A stretch of 64,000 bases of DNA from Arthrobacter sp. ES3-54 (GTDB taxonomy: Bacteria; Actinomycetota; Actinomycetes; Actinomycetales; Micrococcaceae): contig NZ_JAQFIF010000009.1 in the NCBI RefSeq assembly GCF_029504395.1, positions 62,001-126,000 of the forward strand, written 5' to 3'. The translations under genes were made by a program, and so were the position numbers. Below the pieces are notes generated by a model. It was not told the DNA's origin. It made no database searches and saw nothing but the letters and a program-made list of their open reading frames with translations. Below are positions 8,846 through 16,058 of this stretch, in pieces; position 1 is the first letter of the stretch, and every line of letters begins with the position of its first letter.

Positions 8846-9152
8846 TGGAAAGATCCTCTTCTCAGCGGCAACGCTGCGGTCAGGCCGGTAGAACTGGTGT
8901 TACCAGTGTGACAAAAGTTATTTCTGTTACAAATGTGATCTATGTGAATGTCTCATGAATTGGGAATTAGCACAAGAACCGTTTGACATTCCGCAAACCA
9001 GTCTCCGGCGGAGTGTCGGCCAAATGGCGTCCCTGCGGGGTCCCACGCGAACCCGGGCGGCATTCGGGCGGGCGGGATGGGCCATGGCCGCGGCCGTCAT
9101 TTCTGCGGCTGCCGACTAGGCGGCGGGGCACCCGCCGTGGCAATCTTTATCC
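8846..9152. other. Intergenic region between divergent LysM and Rv2175c-like genes
   Basis: 307 bases with no gene. The half nearest the LysM gene holds the phased repeat array at 8898-8948 and the promoter of that gene. The half nearest 9153 is GC-rich, with little structure until CAATCT (9141-9146), a possible -10 six bases before GTG 9153. Confidence 0.6.
8898..8948 (-). promoter_or_regulatory. Nine-bp-phased TGTKAC repeats (MtrA-like operator)
   Basis: Hexamers TGTTAC 8898, TGTGAC 8907, AGTTAT 8916 (degenerate), TGTTAC 8925, TGTGAT 8934 and TGTGAA 8943 follow each other at exactly nine-base intervals. Read on the minus strand, toward the LysM gene, they are GTAACA/GTCACA direct repeats with 3-base spacers. 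Direct repeats of this kind are the reported recognition pattern of MtrA, the actinobacterial regulator of wall hydrolases. The repeats are seen; the assignment to MtrA is inference. Confidence 0.6.
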
Positions 9153-9506
9153 GTGAGTAATGTAGAAAGCCTCGTGGGCGAATGGCTGCCCCTGCCCGAT
9201 GTCGCACAGCTTCTGAACGTATCTATTACCAAGGTCCATGCACTCCTGGACGAACGTGCGCTGGCGGCCGTGAGAATCGGCGACCGGCGCATCCGGTCCG
9301 TGCCTGCAGCTTTCATCCAGGACGGGCATGCAGTGGAGAGCCTGAAGGGCACCATTGTTGTCCTCTCGGACGCCGGATACTCCGATGAGGAACTGATCAA
9401 CTGGCTCTTTACCCCGGACGAGTCCCTCCGCGGCCGGCCGATCGACGCCCTCCGGGAAGGGCGCAAGACCGAAATCCGCCGCAGGGCGCAGTCACTGGCC
9501 TGGTAG
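9153..9506 (+). CDS. Rv2175c-like helix-turn-helix DNA-binding protein
   Basis: 117 residues, essentially one domain. The N-terminal WLPLPDVAQLLNVSITKVHALLDER (residues about 11-35) is a winged-helix/excisionase-type HTH, and the C-terminal half (LSDAGYSDEELINWLFTPDESL) matches the actinobacterial Rv2175c family. In M. tuberculosis Rv2175c is a DNA-binding substrate of the neighbouring kinase PknL, and the same gene pairing is kept here. Its DNA targets are unknown. Start GTG 9153, no Shine-Dalgarno, CAATCT six bases upstream: probably leaderless. Convergent with idsA across a 16-bp terminator. Confidence 0.85.
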   Translation: MSNVESLVGEWLPLPDVAQLLNVSITKVHALLDERALAAVRIGDRRIRSVPAAFIQDGHAVESLKGTIVVLSDAGYSDEELINWLFTPDESLRGRPIDALREGRKTEIRRRAQSLAW

Positions 9507-9558
9507 GAGCACGCTGGCAGCCTAATGAGCCGGCAACATCATTAACGACGTGCCATGA

Positions 9559-9595
9559 CGGGCCGTGCACAGCGCAAGCCGCTGTGCACGGCCCG
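9559..9595. terminator. Bidirectional terminator between Rv2175c-like gene and prenyl synthase
   Basis: Perfect 16-bp stem (9559-9574 with 9580-9595) and a 5-base loop. The sequence then runs accgctttt on the plus strand. It sits between convergent genes and can serve both. Confidence 0.85.
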
Positions 9596-9632
9596 ACCGC
9601 TTTTCCAGGCACCTTGGCCTGGCAGGGCCGGG

Positions 9633-10727
9633 CTAGGCGGCGCGGGAGACCGTGGCCTCTGCCAGCCTGCGGAGCGCAGTTTTGGGCAGATCCTGAAGCG
9701 GCAGGAGGTCGAGGGCAGCGAAGGCCGCCTTGCCGAACTCCTCGATGAGTACTTCGGTGGCCTGGAGCGCACCGCAGTCCACGATGATCCGCCGGATCTC
9801 CTCGATGTCCGCGTCGCTGAGATCGGGGCTGCCCAGTTTGGCGTCGATAAACTCTGATTCGACCGCCGAGGCCTGGTCCAGGGCGAAAGCCACCAGGACT
9901 GTGCGCTTGCCCTCACGGAGATCGTCTCCGGCAGGTTTGCCTGTGGTGACGGGGTCGCCGAAAACGCCAAGGACATCGTCCCGCAACTGGAACGCCTCAC
10001 CGAGCGGCAGGGCGAAGGCGGAATAGCCGCGCAGCAGCTCGTCACCGGCGCCGGCCAGGGCGCCGCCCAGGGCAAGCGGGTGTTCAGTGGAGTACTTGGC
10101 CGACTTGAACCGGATGATGGACTGTGCCCGGCTGACTGCCCCGGCGCGGTCCCGCCTGGGCCCGGCGACCTCTTCCAGGATGTCCAGGTACTGCCCGGCC
10201 ATCACTTCGGCGCGCATAAGGTTGAAGATCAGCCGTGCCGGGCTGCCGGAGGCGGCGCGGTGCCCGATTTCCGTGAACGATTCCTCACTGAAGGACAGGC
10301 AGAGATCCCCGGTCAGGATTGCTGCCGCGTGGCCGAACCGCTCGCTGTCCAGCGCCCAGCCCTGGGCCTCGTGCAGTTCAATGAACCGGCGGTGGACGCT
10401 GGGGCCGCCCCGGCGGGTATCCGAGCGGTCAATGATGTCATCGTGGATCAGGGCCGCAGCCTGGAACAGCTCCAGGGCCGAGCCGGCCGTGACCACCTCG
10501 GCCGCGCCGGCCTCCCCGCCGGCGCCACGCCAACCCCAGTAGCACATGAGCGCCCGCAGGCGCTTTCCGCCCGTGACCAGGTTTGAGATCGAGCCCATGA
10601 GCGGATCGATGTCCTGGGAGATCGAGGACATGACTGCCTGACGGCTGGTCAGGAACTCCGTGAGCTTGCCGGCGACGGCGGCCACGTAATCCGACTGCTC
10701 GAGCCTCAGCTGTTCCGCGAGACTCAC
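9633..10727 (-). CDS. idsA: Polyprenyl (geranylgeranyl-type) diphosphate synthase
   Basis: 364 residues. Trans-isoprenyl diphosphate synthase fold with GGKRLR (53-58), first Asp-rich motif DDIID (96-100) and second motif region FQLRDDVLGVFGD (about 246-258), the form usual in actinobacterial IdsA proteins. It extends dimethylallyl/geranyl diphosphate with isopentenyl diphosphate; the product chain length cannot be read from sequence alone. Precursors feed carotenoids, menaquinone and, through longer polyprenols, the lipid carrier of the wall. Synteny with Rv2173 (idsA2) next to Rv2175c supports the name. Its ATG overlaps the stop of the upstream lipoprotein gene by 4 bases. Confidence 0.9.
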   Translation of the reverse strand: MSLAEQLRLEQSDYVAAVAGKLTEFLTSRQAVMSSISQDIDPLMGSISNLVTGGKRLRALMCYWGWRGAGGEAGAAEVVTAGSALELFQAAALIHDDIIDRSDTRRGGPSVHRRFIELHEAQGWALDSERFGHAAAILTGDLCLSFSEESFTEIGHRAASGSPARLIFNLMRAEVMAGQYLDILEEVAGPRRDRAGAVSRAQSIIRFKSAKYSTEHPLALGGALAGAGDELLRGYSAFALPLGEAFQLRDDVLGVFGDPVTTGKPAGDDLREGKRTVLVAFALDQASAVESEFIDAKLGSPDLSDADIEEIRRIIVDCGALQATEVLIEEFGKAAFAALDLLPLQDLPKTALRRLAEATVSRAA

Positions 10728-11251
10728 TTGACGGACTCGGCAGCGACGTTCGCACCGATCGTGAACGTGGACACACCAGTTGTCTGCATGACGGAGATGT
10801 TCACGGTTTCGTTGTCCCCGCGCAGGAAGTCCTTGGAGGGCAGGGCGCCTACGGTTTCACCGGGTACGGGCTTGAAGCCCTGTGCCTGCAGGGCCTTGGT
10901 GTAAAAGGCCAGGGCATCGGCAGCAGGGGCAGTGATACTGCCGACGAGTGCCACGGTTGCCGGCACGGTGGTCTTATCCAAGCTGCTGGACACCACTTTG
11001 GCACCGGGCATGAGCGGCAGGAGCTTCTGCGGGAAGCCGGGAACCAGGGCGCCGACCGTCGCCGACGTGCCGGGCTCCGCGGAAGGGCTGGGGGGAGCCG
11101 TGGTGGAGGACTGCGCAGATGCGGCCGGGTTTGCCGCCGACGACGTCGCCAGGCCCTCGGAGCTGGCAGGCGTGCATGCGGCCAAGGCCAATAGCGTGCC
11201 TGCCGCCGCGATGGCCGCGGCGGCACGTTTGCGCTGTCCAAATACCTTCAC
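10724..11251 (-). CDS. Small secreted lipoprotein of unknown function
   Basis: 175 residues. Basic N-terminus (MKVFGQRKR), hydrophobic core and a lipobox LALAAC with lipid-modified Cys about residue 26. A Ser/Ala/Pro/Thr-rich tether follows to about residue 65. The folded C-terminal part (about 70-175) includes VALVGSITAPAADALAFYTK, suggesting a small alpha/beta domain. Predicted to be anchored on the outer face of the membrane. Two-gene unit with idsA (4-base overlap). It occupies the place of lppM-type genes in mycobacteria, but I see no convincing similarity to LppM. Confidence 0.75.
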   Translation of the reverse strand: MKVFGQRKRAAAAIAAAGTLLALAACTPASSEGLATSSAANPAASAQSSTTAPPSPSAEPGTSATVGALVPGFPQKLLPLMPGAKVVSSSLDKTTVPATVALVGSITAPAADALAFYTKALQAQGFKPVPGETVGALPSKDFLRGDNETVNISVMQTTGVSTFTIGANVAAESVK

Positions 11252-11311
11252 AGAGACTTTCCTCCTGGTGTTGAAGCGGAATCAGCCTCCAGTTTAGTCA
11301 GTCCCCGGGCA

Positions 11312-11317
11312 TAGGAT
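11312..11317 (+). promoter_or_regulatory. dinB -10 element (leaderless configuration)
   Basis: TAGGAT lies seven bases before GTG 11325, with no Shine-Dalgarno in between. I found no LexA-type SOS box (TCGAAC...GTTCGA) in the preceding 70 bases, so DNA-damage control is not evident. Confidence 0.5.
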
Positions 11318-11324
11318 TGAAGAC

Positions 11325-12623
11325 GTGGGGCCGGACGCAGACAATCAGCAGCGAGTGCAGACGAATGTGCACCCTCCAGGGCCGTCGAATGCGCAGCCCC
11401 ACATTCAGCCTTCCAGCCGCCCGAGCGGGGAATCCCTGCTGGACCTTCGGCGCACCAGCATCATGCACGTGGACATGGACGCGTTCTTTGTCTCGGTGGA
11501 GCTGCGCAGCCGTCCCGAGCTGAAGGGAAAGCCAGTGATTGTCGGATACCCGGCGGACCGCTCCGTGGTGCTCTCGGCGTCCTACGAGGCCCGGGCATTT
11601 GGCGTCAGGTCAGCGATGCCCATGGTGGTGGCGGCACGAATGTGCCCCTCGGCTGTCATCATCGAACCTCGCCACAAGCTCTACTACGAAGTCTCCGGCC
11701 AGATCATGGAAATCTTTGGTTCCATTACGGACCTTGTCGAGCCGCTCAGCGTGGACGAGGCATTCCTGGACGTCGGGGGAGCCATCCGGAGGCTCGGTCC
11801 GCCCCGTGAGATTGGAGAACTGATCCGGGCCCGCGTCTTCCGGGAATTGGGCATCACGGCGTCTGTGGGCATTGCCGCCAGCAAGTTTGTGGCCAAGATC
11901 GCATCCACCCGGTGCAAACCGGACGGGCTGCTGCTGATCAGGCCTGAGGAAACTGTCCCGTACCTGCACAGCCTTCCTGTCAGTGCGCTCTGGGGCGTCG
12001 GCGGCAAGACCGTCGAAGTGCTGGCCCGCAGGGGTATCCGGACGGTGGCGGACGTCGCCGCGTCGCCGCTGCCCTCGCTGCGGAAGCTGCTGGGCGCCTC
12101 GGGGGAGCATGTCTACCGGCTCTCCTGGGGGATCGATCCGCGGCCCGTGACGCCGGTCCGGCCGGAAAAGAGCATTGGAGCCGAGGAGACGTTCGCCACT
12201 GACACCGCGGATGAGGCCCTGTTGCACCGGGAGCTGCTGCGGCTTTCGCACCGGACGGCGGAGCGCCTCCGCGGTGCCGGCATGCACGCGCGCACCGTGG
12301 CGCTCAAACTGCGCTACGCGGACTTTTCCACCATCACTCGCAGCCGCACCGTCAGCACACCGATCGACAGCGCCCAACTCCTTTACGCCGTGGCCGTGCA
12401 GCTCCTGGAATCCGTGGGAGAGAGGCCCATGACAGTCCGTCTCGTTGGCATCCGGGCCGAACAGCTGGAAGAGGCCGCCCACGCGCCGCTCCAGCTCAGC
12501 CTTGACCGCCGGGACGACAACTGGCGGGCTGCCGAACAAGCCCTCGATGCTGTCACCCGGAAATTCGGCAATAAGTCGGTTCTACCGGCGCGGCTGCTGG
12601 ATCCCGGGGGACCCCTCGAATGA
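11325..12623 (+). CDS. dinB: DNA polymerase IV (Y-family translesion polymerase)
   Basis: 432 residues. The Y-family catalytic palm begins at IMHVDMDAFFVSVE (about residue 46) and has SVDEAFLDV with the second acidic pair; helix-hairpin-helix and little-finger domains follow (SALWGVGGKTVEVL; ERPMTVRLVGIRAEQL). It copies past damaged bases with low fidelity. The 45 residues before the palm are unusual for DinB and look disordered. They follow from GTG 11325, supported by TAGGAT seven bases upstream; a shorter start near the palm would need a different promoter. No beta-clamp peptide is obvious at the C-terminus. Confidence 0.92.
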   Translation: MGPDADNQQRVQTNVHPPGPSNAQPHIQPSSRPSGESLLDLRRTSIMHVDMDAFFVSVELRSRPELKGKPVIVGYPADRSVVLSASYEARAFGVRSAMPMVVAARMCPSAVIIEPRHKLYYEVSGQIMEIFGSITDLVEPLSVDEAFLDVGGAIRRLGPPREIGELIRARVFRELGITASVGIAASKFVAKIASTRCKPDGLLLIRPEETVPYLHSLPVSALWGVGGKTVEVLARRGIRTVADVAASPLPSLRKLLGASGEHVYRLSWGIDPRPVTPVRPEKSIGAEETFATDTADEALLHRELLRLSHRTAERLRGAGMHARTVALKLRYADFSTITRSRTVSTPIDSAQLLYAVAVQLLESVGERPMTVRLVGIRAEQLEEAAHAPLQLSLDRRDDNWRAAEQALDAVTRKFGNKSVLPARLLDPGGPLE

Positions 12624-12930
12624 GCCTGGCGCAGGGATTCACGGGTGCCGGCACGGCAGGGGTTTCCGGACAAGCGGTTCCGGGCATGGGACAGGGCCTT
12701 AAGACTGTCTTTCAGAACAGGCCGCAACAATCTATCCTTATTAATACCTAGGTTTAGGACTACTGGATCGACCGTACGGGCGACCTGGGCGGCTCAGACC
12801 GGCGCGGGACTGTTGAAGTGCTCCGTTCACCAAAGGCGGTGAGCGGGAACCACTTCGCCATCCCGGGCGTTAGGGGAGAAGGGCAATGGCCACGTCACGC
12901 CCGGACGTTGGCAGACATGAGGAGGTCGTG
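12624..12930 (+). other. Intergenic region upstream of the DUF3040 gene
   Basis: 307 bases without a gene. An AT-rich core (about 12730-12760) stands out. A candidate promoter is TTCAGA (12711-12716), 16-base spacer, TATCCT (12733-12738), which would give a leader of roughly 185 bases. The last part carries the ribosome site GAGGAGG (12918-12924) for ATG 12931. Confidence 0.35.
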
Positions 12931-13299
12931 ATGCCGCTCTCGGAGCACGAACAGAAGTTGCTGGAGCAACTTGAGAAGCAGCTGCATGAGGACGACCCAA
13001 AGTTTGCAAGCCAGATGGGTTCGGTCCCCGGACGCTCTTGGTCCACGCGCCATCTGGTCATGGGCGTGCTCGCGACTCTCGCGGGCGTGCTGCTGTTATT
13101 GGTTGGAGTGTCGACGCAAATCATCATCGTCGGCGTCGTGGGCTTTGTAGTAATGGGCGCCGGCGTATATTTCGCCACCATGCGCAGTTCGGCTGTCGGC
13201 AAGGCCCGGGCAGCCGGCCGCAAGCAAGGCAAACCCCGGAGTTCGTTCATGAGCAATCTTGAGCAGCGCTGGGACGAACGCCACGGGGGCGAATCCTGA
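12931..13299 (+). CDS. DUF3040 membrane protein (Rv2169c-like)
   Basis: 122 residues. Start ATG 12931 is chosen because GAGGAGG lies 6 bases upstream and the family begins MPLSEHEQ; the frame is open 15 codons further. The N-terminal amphipathic, acidic helix (LLEQLEKQLHEDDPKFA) is the DUF3040 signature. Two membrane helices follow (about residues 45-65, LVMGVLATLAGVLLLLVGV, and 70-90), then a basic tail. Function is unknown. It sits just upstream of mraZ, as Rv2169c does relative to Rv2166c, so it is a fixed companion of the dcw cluster in actinobacteria. Confidence 0.85.
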   Translation: MPLSEHEQKLLEQLEKQLHEDDPKFASQMGSVPGRSWSTRHLVMGVLATLAGVLLLLVGVSTQIIIVGVVGFVVMGAGVYFATMRSSAVGKARAAGRKQGKPRSSFMSNLEQRWDERHGGES

Positions 13300-13362
13300 A
13301 CCAATCCGTGACGGTCACTTAGGCCCTCCACTTCCCGCCACCGGTACTCCGGGGACGGTGCG

Positions 13363-13388
13363 AGACCCGCTTCGGCGGGTCTTTCGCC
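13363..13388 (+). terminator. Terminator after the DUF3040 gene
   Basis: Perfect 8-bp stem AGACCCGC (13363-13370) / GCGGGTCT (13375-13382) closed by a stable TTCG tetraloop and followed by TTCGCC. It separates DUF3040 from mraZ. Confidence 0.8.
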
Positions 13389-13606
13389 ATTTAAAGGCTA
13401 GAGATTTTGCTGCGATCGGGACGCAAAAGGGTGCCGCCGTCGAATTGTTTCCACCCTGGGGCCGGTCCGGGCCGCGAATCGCCACGGCGAGTAAGGCAAG
13501 CAGGCAAAATCGCTCCACTTTCCCCCACCAATCCTGATCCCCTGCAAATGCTGGGAAGAAAGGGGATAAACATCCGCAAATTTGTCTAAACATCCCGGGC
13601 GTGTCG
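13389..13606 (+). other. Gene-free stretch upstream of the mraZ promoter
   Basis: No convincing gene. The only structure noticed is a 10-base direct repeat, CTAAACATCC-like, at 13567-13575 and 13587-13595, exactly 20 bases apart (two helical turns) and 12 bases before the mraZ -35. It could bind an activator or repressor. Confidence 0.4.
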
Positions 13607-13638
13607 TTGACTGTGGAGCGATGTGGAGTAATGTGGAG
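13607..13638 (+). promoter_or_regulatory. mraZ promoter with three MraZ boxes
   Basis: TTGACT (13607-13612), 16-base spacer, TAATGT (13629-13634). Overlapping it are three direct repeats TGTGGAG at 13612, 13622 and 13632, spaced exactly 10 bases. MraZ is known to bind tandem repeats of a TGGG/GTGG-type core on one face of the helix at its own promoter. The position over the spacer and -10 fits autorepression of the dcw operon. Confidence 0.8.
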
Positions 13639-13702
13639 GACGTAAGAGGGTAGTGGCAGCACAGGGGACGTTGGACTTTCTAGAACAGACGGGCGGTGGG
13701 CC

Positions 13703-14131
13703 GTGTTTCTCGGCACACATTCGCCGCGTCTGGACGAAAAAGGTCGAATTATCCTCCCCGCGAAGTTCCGCGAGGAACTTGCCAGCGGGCTGGTTCTCAC
13801 AAGGGGCCAGGAGCGTTGCATCTACGTCTTTAGTGAGGCTGAATTCGGCCGGGTTCACGAGCAGATGCGGGGGGCTCCAATTTCCTCCAAGCAGGCACGT
13901 GACTACATCCGTGTTTTCCTCTCTGGAGCCTCGGACGAGGTACCTGACAAGCAGGGGCGCGTGACGATTCCGCCGGCGCTCCGGGAGTACGCAGGTCTTG
14001 GCCGGGAACTCGCCGTCATTGGCGCAGGATCCCGCGCGGAGATCTGGGACGCCCAGGCTTGGAACGAGTACCTGGCCGAAAAGGAAACCGCCTTCTCGGA
14101 GACTGACGACGCTATTCCGGGGATTCTCTGA
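13703..14131 (+). CDS. mraZ: MraZ transcriptional regulator of the dcw cluster
   Basis: 142 residues. Two SpoVT/AbrB-like DNA-binding repeats: [20 protein letters not shown] (residues 2-21) and [18 protein letters not shown] in the second half, each with the DxKGR core. MraZ forms ring-shaped oligomers that bind several direct repeats at once. Start GTG 13703 gives the canonical N-terminus of the family. The three TGTGGAG boxes at 13612-13638 are its likely operator. A structured RNA separates it from rsmH. Confidence 0.95.
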   Translation: MFLGTHSPRLDEKGRIILPAKFREELASGLVLTRGQERCIYVFSEAEFGRVHEQMRGAPISSKQARDYIRVFLSGASDEVPDKQGRVTIPPALREYAGLGRELAVIGAGSRAEIWDAQAWNEYLAEKETAFSETDDAIPGIL

Positions 14132-14154
14132 ACCCCCACTGATCCACAAGCAAA

Positions 14155-14270
14155 CAACGTTCCTTGATCGAGATCTCCAGCCGCCCATCCGGTTGTTGTC
14201 CTGGCTCACTTCCCCGGAGCCAGGCCGGCGCAGGGTAGGCGCGGATGGGGATCTGGACCAAGGAACGTTG
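14155..14270 (+). ncRNA. Structured RNA leader between mraZ and rsmH (mraW motif position)
   Basis: Nested complementary arms are visible: CAACGTTCCTTG 14155-14166 pairs perfectly with 14259-14270; CCAG 14177-14180 with CTGG 14253-14256; CCCATCCG 14184-14191 with CGGATGGG 14242-14249; and inside, CCTGGCTC 14200-14207 with GAGCCAGG 14217-14224 (9-base loop). The whole 116-nt fold sits 56 bases before the rsmH start. A candidate cis-regulatory RNA called the mraW motif has been described upstream of mraW/rsmH in actinobacteria; position and architecture fit, but I could not compare it to the Rfam model. Confidence 0.7.
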
Positions 14271-14326
14271 CGTAAGAGCCCCAACCACCCGCAGTCAGCA
14301 AACTCCCGCAACGAAAGGACGAAGGC

Positions 14327-15325
14327 ATGACTGATCCTGACCAGGCGAAGCCTACGTCCGAACGCCATGTACCGGTCCTCAAGGACCGGTGCATCAATTT
14401 GTTGGCCCCTGGCTTCGAGGCTGCCCGGAGCCGCGGCGAGACCCCCGTGGTGATCGACGCGACGCTTGGCATGGGCGGACACTCCGAGGCCCTCCTCCAG
14501 CGCTTTCCCGACCTCCACCTGATCGGCATCGACCGCGACGAGGAAGCCCTGGCACTGGCGGGGGCGCGGCTGGCGCCCTTTGCGAATCGGACCGACCTCG
14601 TTCACGCCGTCTACGACGAAATCCCGGACGTCCTCGCGGACCTGGGCTTCACCGAAGTCCACGGTGTGCTGATGGACCTCGGCGTCTCGTCCCTCCAGCT
14701 GGACGAACGGGAGCGCGGCTTCGCCTACTCCTTCGACGCGCCCCTGGACATGCGGATGGACACCAGCCGCGGCCAGACTGCCGCCGACGTCGTCAACAAC
14801 TACAGCGAAGAAGAACTCGTCCGGATCATCCGGAAATGGGGCGAAGAGAAGTTCGCCGGCCGCATCGCGAACAGGATCGTGGCCGCGCGCGCCGAAAAGC
14901 CCTTCACCACCACCGGCGAACTCGTCGAACAGATCCGGTCCGTGGTGCCCGCTGGCGCCGCCAAGTCCGGCGGCCACCCCGCGAAACGCACTTTCCAGGC
15001 ACTCCGGATCGAGGTCAACGAGGAACTGGACGTCCTGGAACGCGCCATCCCGGCAGCCATCGCGGCCATCGCCCTCGGCGGCCGCGTGGTGGTCATGTCC
15101 TACCACTCACTGGAAGACAAGATCGTCAAGGGCTTCTTCCAGGCCGGATCGAAGTCCTCGGCCCCGCTCGGCTTCCCGGTCGAGCTCGAAGAGCACAAAG
15201 CCGAACTCAAAACCCTGACGAAGGGCACTGAGGTACCTACCGCCGCTGAAATCGCCGAAAACCCCCGCGCAGCTTCCGCCCGGCTGCGCGCCGTCGAACG
15301 CATCAAAGCCAGGAGAGCCGCATGA
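14327..15325 (+). CDS. rsmH: 16S rRNA (cytosine-1402-N4)-methyltransferase
   Basis: 332 residues (formerly MraW). It methylates N4 of C1402 in 16S rRNA using S-adenosylmethionine. Motifs: [13 protein letters not shown] at the N-terminus, the SAM loop [14 protein letters not shown] (about 45-58), [27 protein letters not shown], and the C-terminal [14 protein letters not shown]. Start ATG 14327 follows AACGAAAGGACGAAGGC, containing a usable AAAGGA site. Its stop overlaps the next start by 4 bases. As in most bacteria it heads the wall-synthesis gene string behind mraZ. Confidence 0.95.
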   Translation: MTDPDQAKPTSERHVPVLKDRCINLLAPGFEAARSRGETPVVIDATLGMGGHSEALLQRFPDLHLIGIDRDEEALALAGARLAPFANRTDLVHAVYDEIPDVLADLGFTEVHGVLMDLGVSSLQLDERERGFAYSFDAPLDMRMDTSRGQTAADVVNNYSEEELVRIIRKWGEEKFAGRIANRIVAARAEKPFTTTGELVEQIRSVVPAGAAKSGGHPAKRTFQALRIEVNEELDVLERAIPAAIAAIALGGRVVVMSYHSLEDKIVKGFFQAGSKSSAPLGFPVELEEHKAELKTLTKGTEVPTAAEIAENPRAASARLRAVERIKARRAA

Positions 15326-16017
15326 GCAACGCCGCCGTCAACAGCTACCCCGTTGCCCAGGGCGCCACCGCCCGTGCCCTGCCAGGCCGCCCCGGCACTG
15401 CACCGACCCGGAAGGCGCGCACTCCGCTTTCTGTGGTCCGCTCGGTGCCCCGCAAACGCCGCGCACCATTCGTTGTCCTCTGCTTCGGCCTCCTGGCGAT
15501 TGCCCTCATGGCCGTCCTGGTCTTGAACATCTCCGTCTCCTCGGCCCAGTACCAGCTGGTCGAACTCCGCAGTAAACAGACCACCCTGACCAAGCAGAAC
15601 CAGGACCTCACTCAGCAGGTCCAGAACTTCGACGCCCCGCAGAACCTCGCGGCCAAGGCCACGGAACTGGGCATGGTGGCTTCCCTCGCCAAGGGCCAGA
15701 TCGATCTTTCCACCCTCAATGTCACCGGCAAGGCGAAACCGGCCGTCAAGGGCGACGCCCCGGGCGCCGTCATCGCCGCGCCGGCCCTCGCCGGAGCGCT
15801 CAACGTCGTCCCGCCGGCCACGGAGAATGAACCGCTCGCCCAGCGCAAAACGACAGAAACAGACACCGAGCCGTCCGGCGCCAAGCCGTCCGACACCAAA
15901 CCGGCTGACACCAAGCCGGCTCCGGCACCTGCCGCCCCCGCACCGCCGGCAGCCCCCGCCGTGGAGCTCCACGGCGGATCGGTGCCCGCCCCCGCACAGA
16001 AGACCCCCGGGCAGTAA
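15322..16017 (+). CDS. FtsL-like septum formation protein
   Basis: 231 residues. Cytoplasmic basic N-terminus (about 1-50), one transmembrane helix (about 51-72, [21 protein letters not shown]), then a short extracytoplasmic coiled-coil with leucine/glutamine heptads ([20 protein letters not shown]) and a long Pro/Ala/Lys-rich tail. Size, topology, coiled coil and position between rsmH and ftsI are those of actinobacterial FtsL, which bridges FtsQ/FtsB to FtsWI. FtsL sequences diverge strongly, so the assignment rests on topology and place. The 100-residue low-complexity tail is longer than in most FtsL proteins. Start ATG 15322 overlaps the rsmH stop (ATGA). Confidence 0.8.
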   Translation: MSNAAVNSYPVAQGATARALPGRPGTAPTRKARTPLSVVRSVPRKRRAPFVVLCFGLLAIALMAVLVLNISVSSAQYQLVELRSKQTTLTKQNQDLTQQVQNFDAPQNLAAKATELGMVASLAKGQIDLSTLNVTGKAKPAVKGDAPGAVIAAPALAGALNVVPPATENEPLAQRKTTETDTEPSGAKPSDTKPADTKPAPAPAAPAPPAAPAVELHGGSVPAPAQKTPGQ

Positions 16018-16058
16018 CGTTCACTGACCACCAGCAAGGCAAGCAGCAAGGACTCACC

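Noticed and set aside
11251..11325. SOS box before dinB
   Set aside because: No TCGAAC-type palindrome is present in the gap.
13586..15106. 506-residue minus-strand frame opposite mraZ and rsmH
   Set aside because: Runs through the mraZ promoter and the RNA element; no family features.
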